Positions 40,922 to 48,722 of a DNA stretch of 64,000 nt are shown in pieces. How positions within the stretch are numbered: position 1 is the first letter of the stretch; each line of letters starts with the position of its first letter. Location of the stretch: positions 124,001-188,000 of the forward strand of contig CAWEGO010000001.1 in NCBI GenBank assembly GCA_963808725.1. Direction: 5' to 3'. A program made the translations under genes and the position numbers. The notes beneath the pieces are model-generated. The model saw only the letters and a program-made list of their open reading frames with translations, did not search any database and was not told the origin of the DNA. This DNA is from JAHFUA01 sp963808725 (GTDB taxonomy: Bacteria; Acidobacteriota; Terriglobia; Terriglobales; Acidobacteriaceae).

Positions 40922-43453
40922 CTAAATGTGCGCCATCAGGGGATGCTGCATGGGACGTCCCGCTTCGAGGGACGTGAGAATGGTGTCCGCGTTGACGGGC
41001 GCGCGCTGAAAAATCTCGTCCCCGAGGGCATCCGAGAGGGCATTCAAGATGGAGGCACACCCACCTGCCACGGGCGGCTCGCCGACACCGCGGGCGCCCA
41101 CCGGCGTCTCCGGGTCAGGAATGTCCAACGCCGTCCATTGCATGTCCACCGGGACATCCAGGATGGTCGGCGGCCGGTTTTGGTAGAACCTTTTCGAAAC
41201 CATCTCACCGTAGTGCGGATCGAACACCCACTTCTGGCCGATTGCATGGCCCATCCCCAAGGTCGAACGGCCGAGCATTTGGCCGCCCAGGGCGCGGGGA
41301 TGAATCACCGTCCCGACGTCGCCGGAGGCAAGGAAGTCCACGATGTAGTATTTGCCGGTTTCGACGTCGACCTCAATCTCGGCGAAGCTGGCGACGTAGG
41401 AAAACGTCACGCCGTCGCGCGGGTAGTTATCCTTCGCCGCCGCCACCAAGCCCTGCCCCGCCAGCGCCGCCACGGACGCCTTCGTCATCTTGTTGACATC
41501 GGCGGGCGCCTCGTGGCCATCGTAGATGCCGCCCAGTTGAATCGCGTATTTCGCCGCCTGCGCCAAAGTCATGCTGGCGCCACCGCCCTTGCGGAAAACC
41601 CGCTCGTTGGCGACCTCGTACTGCTCCGGCTTGCCGCCGAGCTTCTTCGCCGCGATTTCCTGGAGCTTCTTCTTGGCGTCCATCGCCGCCGCATAGGCTG
41701 CCCGGGTCATGGCATGAGTTGTCTGGCTCCCGCCCGACACGCAGGTGTAAGGAAGGTTCTTCGCCGTGCTACCCCACGTTACCTCGCATTTCTCCCACGG
41801 CACGCCCAGAACTTCGGCACCCGCGCGGTGAACGTCGATCACCGATTCCGTTCCCAGGTTGCCGATTCCAGACTGAAAGCTGATGCGGCCATCGGGCCTA
41901 ATGACGAGAAGCCCGTCGAACCCGATGGTGCCGCCAACGTAACAGCTCAGCGACACGCCGACGCCGCGAACTTTCGTGCCCATCCTCTTCGGAGTGCGTG
42001 CCACTCTCTCGCTCCATTTGAATTGCTCCGCGCCGCGGTCGAGTGCCTCTTTGAGGAATGCACTGGTGGCATACTGCCGTTTTCCCTGCACCTGCGGTCC
42101 GAACGGCGCCTTGCCCTCGGGGCAGTTGATGCGGCGGATGGCCACCTGGTCAACCCCAAGCTTGCGCGCAGCTTTCGCGATGATCGGTTCGATGATGACA
42201 ATCCCTTGCAGCCCGCCCGGAGAACTCTGCGCACTGCGGGGCGGCGTATTGGTCAGCACCGTCAACCCGCGCCAGCGCATGGCTTGCGGCTGGTACAGCA
42301 GGGAGACGATGCGGCCTGATGAGGGAGCATCACCCACGGCGTCGTACGGACCGTTGTCGCAAATCACGAACATGTCGAGAGCCGTGATCCGCCCCTCCTT
42401 GGAGAAGCCGACTTTCATCCGTCCTTGAAAGCCGGGCCGCGCGCGTCCGATGAAGGTCTCCTCCTCGCGGCTGATCCGCATCATCACCGGAGCATTCGCT
42501 TTCTTCGCCAGAAGCGCAGGGATGATCATCGACACCCCGCCGGTGATCTTGCTGCCGAACCCGCCTCCGGTATATTCGCTGATGAAAACAACTTTATCGG
42601 CATCGATGTTCAGCCACCGCGCGATGGCGGGCAGCGTTCGTGCGGTGCTTTGCGTGCCGGTGTGAATGTAGACCTTGCCGTTCTGCCAGTAGGCCAGCGC
42701 GCTGCGGGTCTCAAGGGTCTGATGGCTGGTGTCCGGGGTGACGAAGGTCTCGTCCAGAACCAGCGCCGCATTCTTGAAGCCGGCATCGAGATCGCCATAC
42801 GACCATTCTTCGGGACTCTTGCCCATGGGCAGACGGCCTTGCTTTTCCTCCGCGAAGTCCGCTTCGGTCCACTTGAGCTCGGTGAGCACGGGTAATGCCG
42901 GAGCTTGTGGCGAAGCCCCTGCCGCCGGCCGGACCCAGACGTTGCCATCCGTTCGCGGGTTAGGACCGCCCGGCCGCAAGGTATCGAGCGGATCGGTCAC
43001 GAAGGGAAGCGGCTCAAAATCGATCTGAATTTTCTCGATGACTTCCGCGGCGGTGAGTTCGTCCACTGCGGCCACGGCAAGAATCGGTTCGCCGTGATAG
43101 AGCGGCTCCATGGTGAGACCGCGTTCGCCCCACTTGCTGGCCTTGATCACCGTGCCATTGTCGGTAAGGGTATCGGCCGGGGCGGGAAGATCGTCCGCGG
43201 TGAGAATGCCTTTGACCCCAGGCATTGCCAGCGCCGCGTTCGCATGGATGCGCTTTACCCGAGCATGCGGCAGTGGGCTGAGCAGCAGTTTGCAGAACAG
43301 CATGCCTTCCGCACGAAAATCTTCCGCGTACTTTGCGGTACCCGTGACTTTGGCGTAGAGGTCGGCGGTCGGATAGTTCTTGCCGATCAGCTTGTACCCG
43401 GCTCCGTACTGGCGTTCGGCAGCTTTGGTAGTCTGAATCACTTTCTTATCCAC
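40922..43453 (-). CDS. Molybdenum hydroxylase large (molybdopterin-cytosine dinucleotide) subunit
   Basis: This 843-residue protein of the xanthine oxidase family begins with the small a/b-hammerhead domain (DLYAKVTGTAKYAEDF) followed by the Mo-binding domains. Cofactor-contact stretches such as TGGGFGSKITGG and SGGSQTTHAMTRAAY are present. The catalytic Glu is expected in RGVGEPPVAGG near the C-terminus. It has no signal peptide of its own; the Fe-S partner has a Tat signal, so the folded complex is probably exported together, as in PaoABC. The start ATG lies 8 bp inside the end of the Fe-S gene. The substrate could be an aldehyde or N-heterocycle and is not readable from sequence. Confidence 0.9.
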   Translation of the reverse strand: MDKKVIQTTKAAERQYGAGYKLIGKNYPTADLYAKVTGTAKYAEDFRAEGMLFCKLLLSPLPHARVKRIHANAALAMPGVKGILTADDLPAPADTLTDNGTVIKASKWGERGLTMEPLYHGEPILAVAAVDELTAAEVIEKIQIDFEPLPFVTDPLDTLRPGGPNPRTDGNVWVRPAAGASPQAPALPVLTELKWTEADFAEEKQGRLPMGKSPEEWSYGDLDAGFKNAALVLDETFVTPDTSHQTLETRSALAYWQNGKVYIHTGTQSTARTLPAIARWLNIDADKVVFISEYTGGGFGSKITGGVSMIIPALLAKKANAPVMMRISREEETFIGRARPGFQGRMKVGFSKEGRITALDMFVICDNGPYDAVGDAPSSGRIVSLLYQPQAMRWRGLTVLTNTPPRSAQSSPGGLQGIVIIEPIIAKAARKLGVDQVAIRRINCPEGKAPFGPQVQGKRQYATSAFLKEALDRGAEQFKWSERVARTPKRMGTKVRGVGVSLSCYVGGTIGFDGLLVIRPDGRISFQSGIGNLGTESVIDVHRAGAEVLGVPWEKCEVTWGSTAKNLPYTCVSGGSQTTHAMTRAAYAAAMDAKKKLQEIAAKKLGGKPEQYEVANERVFRKGGGASMTLAQAAKYAIQLGGIYDGHEAPADVNKMTKASVAALAGQGLVAAAKDNYPRDGVTFSYVASFAEIEVDVETGKYYIVDFLASGDVGTVIHPRALGGQMLGRSTLGMGHAIGQKWVFDPHYGEMVSKRFYQNRPPTILDVPVDMQWTALDIPDPETPVGARGVGEPPVAGGCASILNALSDALGDEIFQRAPVNADTILTSLEAGRPMQHPLMAHI

Positions 43454-44093
43454 GCTTGGCCCTCCGCATATTCTCGGCGCCGCGCATCAACGCGGTAAGA
43501 ATCTTGTCGTAGTCCTGGCAGCGGCACAGATTTCCCGAGACGCCCTGCGCCAGCTCCTGGCGGGTGGGATTGGGATTCGTCTTGAGATATCCCACGGCGG
43601 ACATAATGAAGCCGGGCATACAGAACGCGCACTGAAATCCTTGTTCATCGACGACGCCCTGCTGCACCGGGTGCAAGGTTCCGTCGGCGCTGGCCAGGCC
43701 TTCGATGGTCACAACCTTCCGGCCGCGCACCGTGTGGGTGAGCACCGAACACGAATAATAGGGAATGTCGTCGAGAAGCACGGTGCAGGATCCGCATTCC
43801 GCGCGGTCGCATCCCAGCTTGGTGCCGGTGAGGCCCAGCTTGTAGCGCAGCGTTTGTGCAAGGGTCTCCTGCTTCATGACGTCGACGCGCCGCTGCTGAC
43901 CGTTGACGTTGAGAGTGATCAGCCGCTCGCCTACGCCGACAGCCTGCTGGCCCTGCAGGAGAGAAGAGGCGCGAAACAGATAGCCGGCGGAGCAGACTGC
44001 TACGCCGCTGGTGATGACGCCTTTAATGAAGTTGCGCCGGGAGAGAGCCTTCGGCGCGTCTTCGCCTACTTTGGAGTCTGCCTGGTTTGCCAT
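43446..44093 (-). CDS. Molybdenum hydroxylase [2Fe-2S] subunit with Tat signal
   Basis: This 215-residue protein starts with a twin-arginine signal (ALSRRNFIKGVITSG plus a hydrophobic stretch). A plant-type ferredoxin site follows (GCDRAECGSCTVLL and YYSC), then a second [2Fe-2S] site in a helical domain (CAFCMPGF and NLCRCQDY). The signal makes the complex periplasmic, as in E. coli PaoA. Its stop overlaps the start of the large subunit gene by 8 bp. It is the first gene of the operon, 217 bp downstream of the DASS transporter gene. Confidence 0.93.
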   Translation of the reverse strand: MANQADSKVGEDAPKALSRRNFIKGVITSGVAVCSAGYLFRASSLLQGQQAVGVGERLITLNVNGQQRRVDVMKQETLAQTLRYKLGLTGTKLGCDRAECGSCTVLLDDIPYYSCSVLTHTVRGRKVVTIEGLASADGTLHPVQQGVVDEQGFQCAFCMPGFIMSAVGYLKTNPNPTRQELAQGVSGNLCRCQDYDKILTALMRGAENMRRAKRG

Positions 44094-44195
44094 GCTGCGT
44101 CACCTCTGGTGGTGTGCAACGGTTGTGGGTTTGGCGGCGAGAGACGCACGTGAGGCGTTAGGCATTTGGATTACCGGGAGCAGTGTCCCGATTCG

Positions 44196-44212
44196 GAGGA
44201 TTTCCCATCCTC
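44196..44212. promoter_or_regulatory. Small hairpin in the leader of the molybdenum hydroxylase operon
   Basis: GAGGAT (44196-44201) and ATCCTC (44207-44212) form a 6-bp stem with a TTCCC loop, about 100 bp upstream of the Fe-S subunit start. It is the only clear structure in the 217-bp gap after the DASS gene. Whether it regulates the operon or is a weak intercistronic terminator is unknown. Confidence 0.3.
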
Positions 44213-44310
44213 GGCATCGGAGAAAACTCAGTTGCCGGGCACAGAAACCTAGTGAGTAAGAATACTACGATGACCTCGGCCGAAGGGCTTTCGGAGTCGT
44301 GGGGTTGAGC

Positions 44311-45789
44311 TCAGGCAAACTTCAGCACATAGGGCAGTCCCACGAGTAGCAGCACCGCCAGATAAATCACGCCCATGATGAATCCCTGCCGCCAGAAATC
44401 TTTTCCGGAAATGTAGCCGCTGCCGTACCAGATGGGTGACGGCCCGGTGGCGTACGGACTGATCACGCCCATCAGCCCCAGGCAGTACACGAGCATGAGG
44501 GTGATCGCGCGGGTGGGTATACCCGGGATCGCCACTATGGCGGCGAGGAACACGGGCAGCACGGCCGCGGTGTGCGCCGTGGAGCTGGCGAACAGGTAAT
44601 GGATCAAAAAGAAGACTGCCACCACGCCGACCATCATGGCGAGCGGTGGAATGTGCGTCAGGCTGGCTACCGTGCGATCGGCGAACCACTTGAGGAAGCC
44701 GACGCTGTTCAACCCGTCCGCCAGGGTCACCAGGGTGGCGAACCATACCAGCACGCTCCAGGCTTGCTTGTTGGCGGCGATATCGCTCCACCCCACCACC
44801 TTGGTGATGATCATCAGCGCGATTACCGCCATCGCCACCGTCACCGGAGCCACCCAGTGCGAGCCGAAGATCCATGCCACGAGAGCGGCGAGCGCAAGAA
44901 GCGCCATGGTGATTTCCCGGCGTGTGATTCGCCCTGACATCTGGAGCTCGTGTCCCGCCCAGATCACCACCTCGGTGCCGCGCTTGACCTGCGGCGGATA
45001 CAACACGTAGGTGAGCAACGGGGTCGCGGCAAAGAGCAGAATGCCGACGGGAAGGAAGCCGACCAGCCAGGCCGTCCAGGTGATGTCGACGTGCGCGATC
45101 TTCCTCGCTAGCTCGATGGCCAGCAGGTTAGGGGCCAGCGCCGTCAGGAACATGGAACTGGTGACATTAGTGATGGCGAATCCGGTCCACATCAGGTACG
45201 AACCGATCTTGCGCGGGTCGTGGTCCGGCGTAGAGCCATAGAGCGGGGGAATGTTCTTGACCACGGGGTAGATGGTGCCGCCGCTGCGTGCCGTGTTGGA
45301 CGGCATGAAGGGCGCCAGCAGCAGATCGGAGAGCGCAACCGCGTAGCCGAGGCCGAGCGTGCGCTTGCCCAGGAGCTTGACCAGCAGCAGCGCGATGCGC
45401 CGTCCCAGTCCGGTGGCCTCGTAACCCAGGGCGAACATGTTGGCTGCGAAGATGAGCCAGACCGTGTCATTGGAGAAGCCGGAGAGCGACCACCGCATGG
45501 CGTCGGTGGGCGTCTTGCCGACGAAGGTGCACATCGCGGCGATGGTCACGCCAATAAAGCCGATGGCCGGCCCGGGGAGCGGTTCCGCGATCAGCCCTGC
45601 GATGACCGCGGCGAACAAGGCGAAGAAGTGCCAGGCATTCGGCGTCAGCCCGTTGGGTACGGGGATGATCCTGAGCCCGAAGCCCAGGGCCAGCGGCACC
45701 ACCCACTTCACCCATCCGTAGCCCGCCGAGGGCGGCAGGGGCGGCCGTTTGGGCGTCGTTACCTCGGTTACCGCCGGTGCAGTGGCCAT
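44311..45789 (-). CDS. DASS-family (SLC13) dicarboxylate/tartrate-type anion transporter
   Basis: This 492-residue transporter has about 12 hydrophobic segments. It carries the two pseudo-symmetric substrate/ion motifs of the family, FMPSNTARSGGTIYP in the first half and FASSTAHTAAVLPVF in the second. Close groups include CitT, TtdT and 2-oxoglutarate/malate translocators. It precedes the molybdenum hydroxylase operon on the same strand. With the tartrate/D-malate dehydrogenase and LarA-type racemase downstream, uptake of a C4 hydroxy-acid is a reasonable guess. Confidence 0.87.
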   Translation of the reverse strand: MATAPAVTEVTTPKRPPLPPSAGYGWVKWVVPLALGFGLRIIPVPNGLTPNAWHFFALFAAVIAGLIAEPLPGPAIGFIGVTIAAMCTFVGKTPTDAMRWSLSGFSNDTVWLIFAANMFALGYEATGLGRRIALLLVKLLGKRTLGLGYAVALSDLLLAPFMPSNTARSGGTIYPVVKNIPPLYGSTPDHDPRKIGSYLMWTGFAITNVTSSMFLTALAPNLLAIELARKIAHVDITWTAWLVGFLPVGILLFAATPLLTYVLYPPQVKRGTEVVIWAGHELQMSGRITRREITMALLALAALVAWIFGSHWVAPVTVAMAVIALMIITKVVGWSDIAANKQAWSVLVWFATLVTLADGLNSVGFLKWFADRTVASLTHIPPLAMMVGVVAVFFLIHYLFASSTAHTAAVLPVFLAAIVAIPGIPTRAITLMLVYCLGLMGVISPYATGPSPIWYGSGYISGKDFWRQGFIMGVIYLAVLLLVGLPYVLKFA

Positions 45790-45842
45790 AGGGCACCTCC
45801 CCAGTCATTAGTTAACCGCGGTTTCTCCGATTGCACTGTGAC

Positions 45843-45860
45843 CAGCGCCACAGGGCGCTG
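45843..45860. promoter_or_regulatory. Hairpin / dyad upstream of the DASS gene
   Basis: CAGCGCC (45843-45849) and GGCGCTG (45854-45860) form a perfect 7-bp dyad, flanked by TGTGAC and TGTGATC, about 55 bp upstream of the DASS start. It could be an operator for the organic-acid module or a terminator stem. There is no T-run. Confidence 0.35.
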
Positions 45861-46005
45861 TGATCGGTGATTGGTCTGACCGACGGGGCTCTAGATCAAG
45901 CAGCGCCGCGGGACTGCATAATAGAGGTGGGTAGCGCTGGCCCTGGCCGGCACCACTTTGCCAGTCCGGTGCGTGCGCTGTTAGGATACTCAACCAAGGA
46001 GCTAC

Positions 46006-46239
46006 ATGGATACGAACAGGATTATTGCAGACCTTCGTGCGGAGCGCGATCGTATTGACCAAGCCATTTCGGCACTTGAAGCTGTTAACTCGTCTGGACG
46101 CCGCAGAGCAGGCCGCCCGCCAGGAGCGGCACGGAAGGCGCCCAGGCGTGGCGGCATGAGCGCTGCGGCGCGGCGGAAGCTGTCGCGATTGCTGAAGCAG
46201 CGCTGGGCGCAGGGCAAGATGAAGCCGAAGGCCGCCTAG
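46006..46239 (+). CDS. Small basic RGRP-type protein
   Basis: This 77-residue protein begins with a helix (MDTNRIIADLRAERDRIDQA), then a flexible basic linker with GRRRAGRPPGAARKAPRRG, then a second basic helix (MSAAARRKLSRLLKQRWAQG). The GRP core resembles an AT-hook. Small proteins of this layout are common and multicopy in acidobacteria, and their role is unknown. DNA binding or nucleoid association is a guess based on charge. GGAGCTAC precedes the ATG. Confidence 0.6.
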   Translation: MDTNRIIADLRAERDRIDQAISALEAVNSSGRRRAGRPPGAARKAPRRGGMSAAARRKLSRLLKQRWAQGKMKPKAA

Positions 46240-46412
46240 GGCGATCAGGTCTTGCGCGGAGTTATCAGTGAGACGCACTACCCGCAAGTACCGCCGGCCG
46301 TGGGCCCGGCCTTACTTTCCGATGTTATTCCGGCCCGAGGTGACGCGTCATGCAACTCCTGCCGGGTTTCCGGGTTCATATTAGGTAACAATGTCGTGTT
46401 TGGGAGAAAACC

Positions 46413-47021
46413 TTGAGAGCATTGCAATTCTTTTCTAGAGGAACCCATCGGGTCTTAGCCCTGTTTGCAGGCTTGGCCGTGATTTGCGCGGCGGCGCTCT
46501 TTGCGGTCGCCCAGGGCGGCACCAGGAGCCCGTATCAGGACGAGAGTGACGGTGTCAGCGCCGGCGGAAACTGGGTCGAGTTCCATTCCGAAGATAAGAT
46601 GACCGGCGCCAAAAAGGTCCGCTTTGAGCTGCTGTCGGACAACTACCTGCGCGAAGACCCGCAGTACAAGCCGCGCATCGAACTCGTCTGCACCAATGGC
46701 AAGTACACCTACGCCGACTTCAATCCCGGCATCCGGCTGGGCCCGCCCAACCGTCCCGGCTTTTGGGGACAGCCCCAGATGGAGGTCGTGGTTCGCGTCG
46801 ACGACACCCACCACGATCACGGCTGGAACTGGATTCGTGACCGTTTCCTCTCCATGGACAAGGGCACAACGCGCGAGTTGATCGGAGCTCACATCTTCAA
46901 GGTTGAAATCCGCGGCCGCAACGGGACCCCCGAAATCGCGGAATTCTCGCCCGCTGGCCTGGATCTTGCCCGGGTGAAACGGGCCTGCGATCTGACTCCG
47001 AAAAAGCCCAGCAACTACTAA
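46413..47021 (+). CDS. Exported protein of unknown function
   Basis: This 202-residue protein starts at TTG 46413 with GGGAGAAAACC upstream. A hydrophobic segment (VLALFAGLAVICAAALFAVA) is a signal peptide or anchor. The mature part is beta-rich: NWVEFHSEDKMTGAKKVRFE, then a two-Cys pair (ELVCTNGKY and VKRACDLTP), and DDTHHDHGWNWIRDRFLSMD with a His-rich patch that could bind metal. It is followed after 11 bp by the DsbD-N-like gene and then the redoxin gene, so a link to envelope redox is possible. No family was recognised. Confidence 0.6.
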   Translation: MRALQFFSRGTHRVLALFAGLAVICAAALFAVAQGGTRSPYQDESDGVSAGGNWVEFHSEDKMTGAKKVRFELLSDNYLREDPQYKPRIELVCTNGKYTYADFNPGIRLGPPNRPGFWGQPQMEVVVRVDDTHHDHGWNWIRDRFLSMDKGTTRELIGAHIFKVEIRGRNGTPEIAEFSPAGLDLARVKRACDLTPKKPSNY

Positions 47022-47032
47022 CCCGCGGTCTG

Positions 47033-47891
47033 ATGGTTCGCAGTTCCCAACTTAAGTGGAAGTCAGTGGCGCTCGTCGTGTTGAGCCTGGGCTTAGCGGC
47101 AAGGGCTATCGCCGATGAGCGCCCCGTTTCCATTCTCCATGGAACTGTGGAGCTGCTGTCAGAACAGGAGAGTATCCAGCCCGGACGCGCGATCCATCTC
47201 GGGCTCCACTTTCGGCTGGAGAAGGGATGGCACATCTATTGGATCAATCCCGGCGATTCAGGCGAGCCTCCGCGATTGGAATGGCGCCTACCCGCGGGAT
47301 TGCGCGCCGGCGCGATCGAATGGCCGGCGCCGAGCCGCTTGCCTATACCGCCGTTGATGGATTATGGATACGAAGGAGAAGTTCTTCTTCCGATGCCGAT
47401 CGCAAGCACCGCAGGCCTCGCAGTCGGCGGAGAGGTAGTTCTAAGCGCGGACATGAAGGCGATTGTGTGTCGCGAGGTCTGCGTCCCGGCCAAAGCGCAA
47501 CTTTCCTTGTCGCTGCCGGTGCGCGCCGAGCGGCCGCGTGAATCCGCGGAAACGGCGGCGATGTTCAGCGCCGCGCGAAAAGCATTACCCAAACCCGCGC
47601 CCGCGAACTGGAGGCCGTCTGCCAGGGATCCTGGGCGACAGCTTCGAACTCCGGGTGAACACGGGGCACGCGGCATCCGAAGCCTGGTTCGCCCCGCTCG
47701 AACCCCTCCAAATCGAGGACGCCGCTCCGCAGAAAAGTGTAACCACGGCGGCAGGGGTGCGTCTGATACTCAAGAAGTCCGATCAGTTACTGAAGCCGGT
47801 TGAGCGGCTTCGGGGTGTGCTGATTCTGTCGCAAGGCGCGTATGTGATTGATGCGCCGGTCGCCGTCGCGCCGGCCAAGAGACCCAAGTAG
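47033..47891 (+). pseudogene. DsbD/ScsB N-terminal-domain-like periplasmic protein with one frameshift
   Basis: After a signal peptide, the sequence EKGWHIYWINPGDSGEPPRL, LMDYGYEGEVLLPMPI and KAIVCREVCVPAKAQLSLSL is typical of the DsbD/ScsB alpha domain, with its Cys pair in VCREVCVP. The frame breaks near 47610. A one-base shift leads to ILGDSFELRVNTGHAASEAW and the natural end APAKRPK at 47889-47891. The transmembrane and thioredoxin-like parts of a full DsbD are absent, so this is a free-standing N-domain. The redoxin gene follows in 11 bp. The frameshift may be an error. Confidence 0.7.
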
Positions 47892-47902
47892 GGAGAAGTG
47901 AG

Positions 47903-48511
47903 ATGAAACGAGGATTCGCTTACGGTGTGACGCTGGTTCTGATGGCTCTGTCCACTGCCGCTCTTGCCGCAAAGGTCGGTGAGCCTGCCCCCAACTTCAC
48001 GGCCACCGACAGCAACGGCCAAACCCATACGCTGGCTGCCTATCACGGCAAGTTCGTGGTACTCGAATGGCATAACCAGGGATGTCCTTACACGCAGAAG
48101 CACTACAACAGCGGCAACATGGAGCGCTTGCAGAAAGAATGGACGCAGAAAGGAGTGATCTGGCTGACGGTGATCTCCTCCGCACCCGGCACACAGGGTT
48201 ACGTTACCGCCGAGCAGGAGAACGACTACCTGCGCCGGATGAATGCAGCGCCGACGGCGGCGTTGCTCGATCCCACGGGCGACCTCGGCCATCTCTACGG
48301 CGCCAAGACCACGCCGCAGATGTTCATCATCAATCCCGAAGGCGTGCTGATCTACGACGGCGCCATCGACGACAAGCCAACCACCGACCAAGCGGACATC
48401 CCAATCGCCAGGAACTACCTCGCGCAGGCGCTCAACGAGGCCATGGCGGGCAAGCCGGTCAGCACGCCCACGTCGCGTCCGTACGGTTGCTCGGTCAAGT
48501 ACGCTCACTAG
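47903..48511 (+). CDS. Exported redoxin / AhpC-TSA-like protein
   Basis: This 202-residue protein has a signal peptide (LVLMALSTAALAA) and a thioredoxin-fold redoxin domain (VGEPAPNFTATDSNGQTHTL). The active site is NQGCPYTQKHY, so the second Cys of a CxxC is replaced by Thr and only the first Cys remains. A cis-Pro region is KTTPQMFIINPEG. A lone Cys near the C-terminus (PYGCSVKY) could act as a resolving Cys. GGGAG precedes the ATG. It lies directly behind the DsbD-N-like gene and may be its partner. Confidence 0.82.
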   Translation: MKRGFAYGVTLVLMALSTAALAAKVGEPAPNFTATDSNGQTHTLAAYHGKFVVLEWHNQGCPYTQKHYNSGNMERLQKEWTQKGVIWLTVISSAPGTQGYVTAEQENDYLRRMNAAPTAALLDPTGDLGHLYGAKTTPQMFIINPEGVLIYDGAIDDKPTTDQADIPIARNYLAQALNEAMAGKPVSTPTSRPYGCSVKYAH

Positions 48512-48722
48512 AACAATCGGTGTGAGCCCAGCGCAAAAATGCAGGTTCGCGCTTCCACCGGCTCGCGCTGATGTTTCCCGCCCGCCCGGCGGCGGCAGAT
48601 CACCCGCAAAATATGCTCCGAACGAAGCCCGTTCGCACTAGAATAGCCAGCGCATTGGTGGTCTACTTCGGGTCCCGATGATGCGGACTGGGCCGTAGGG
48701 CGCGGTTCGCCAGGGAGGCATC

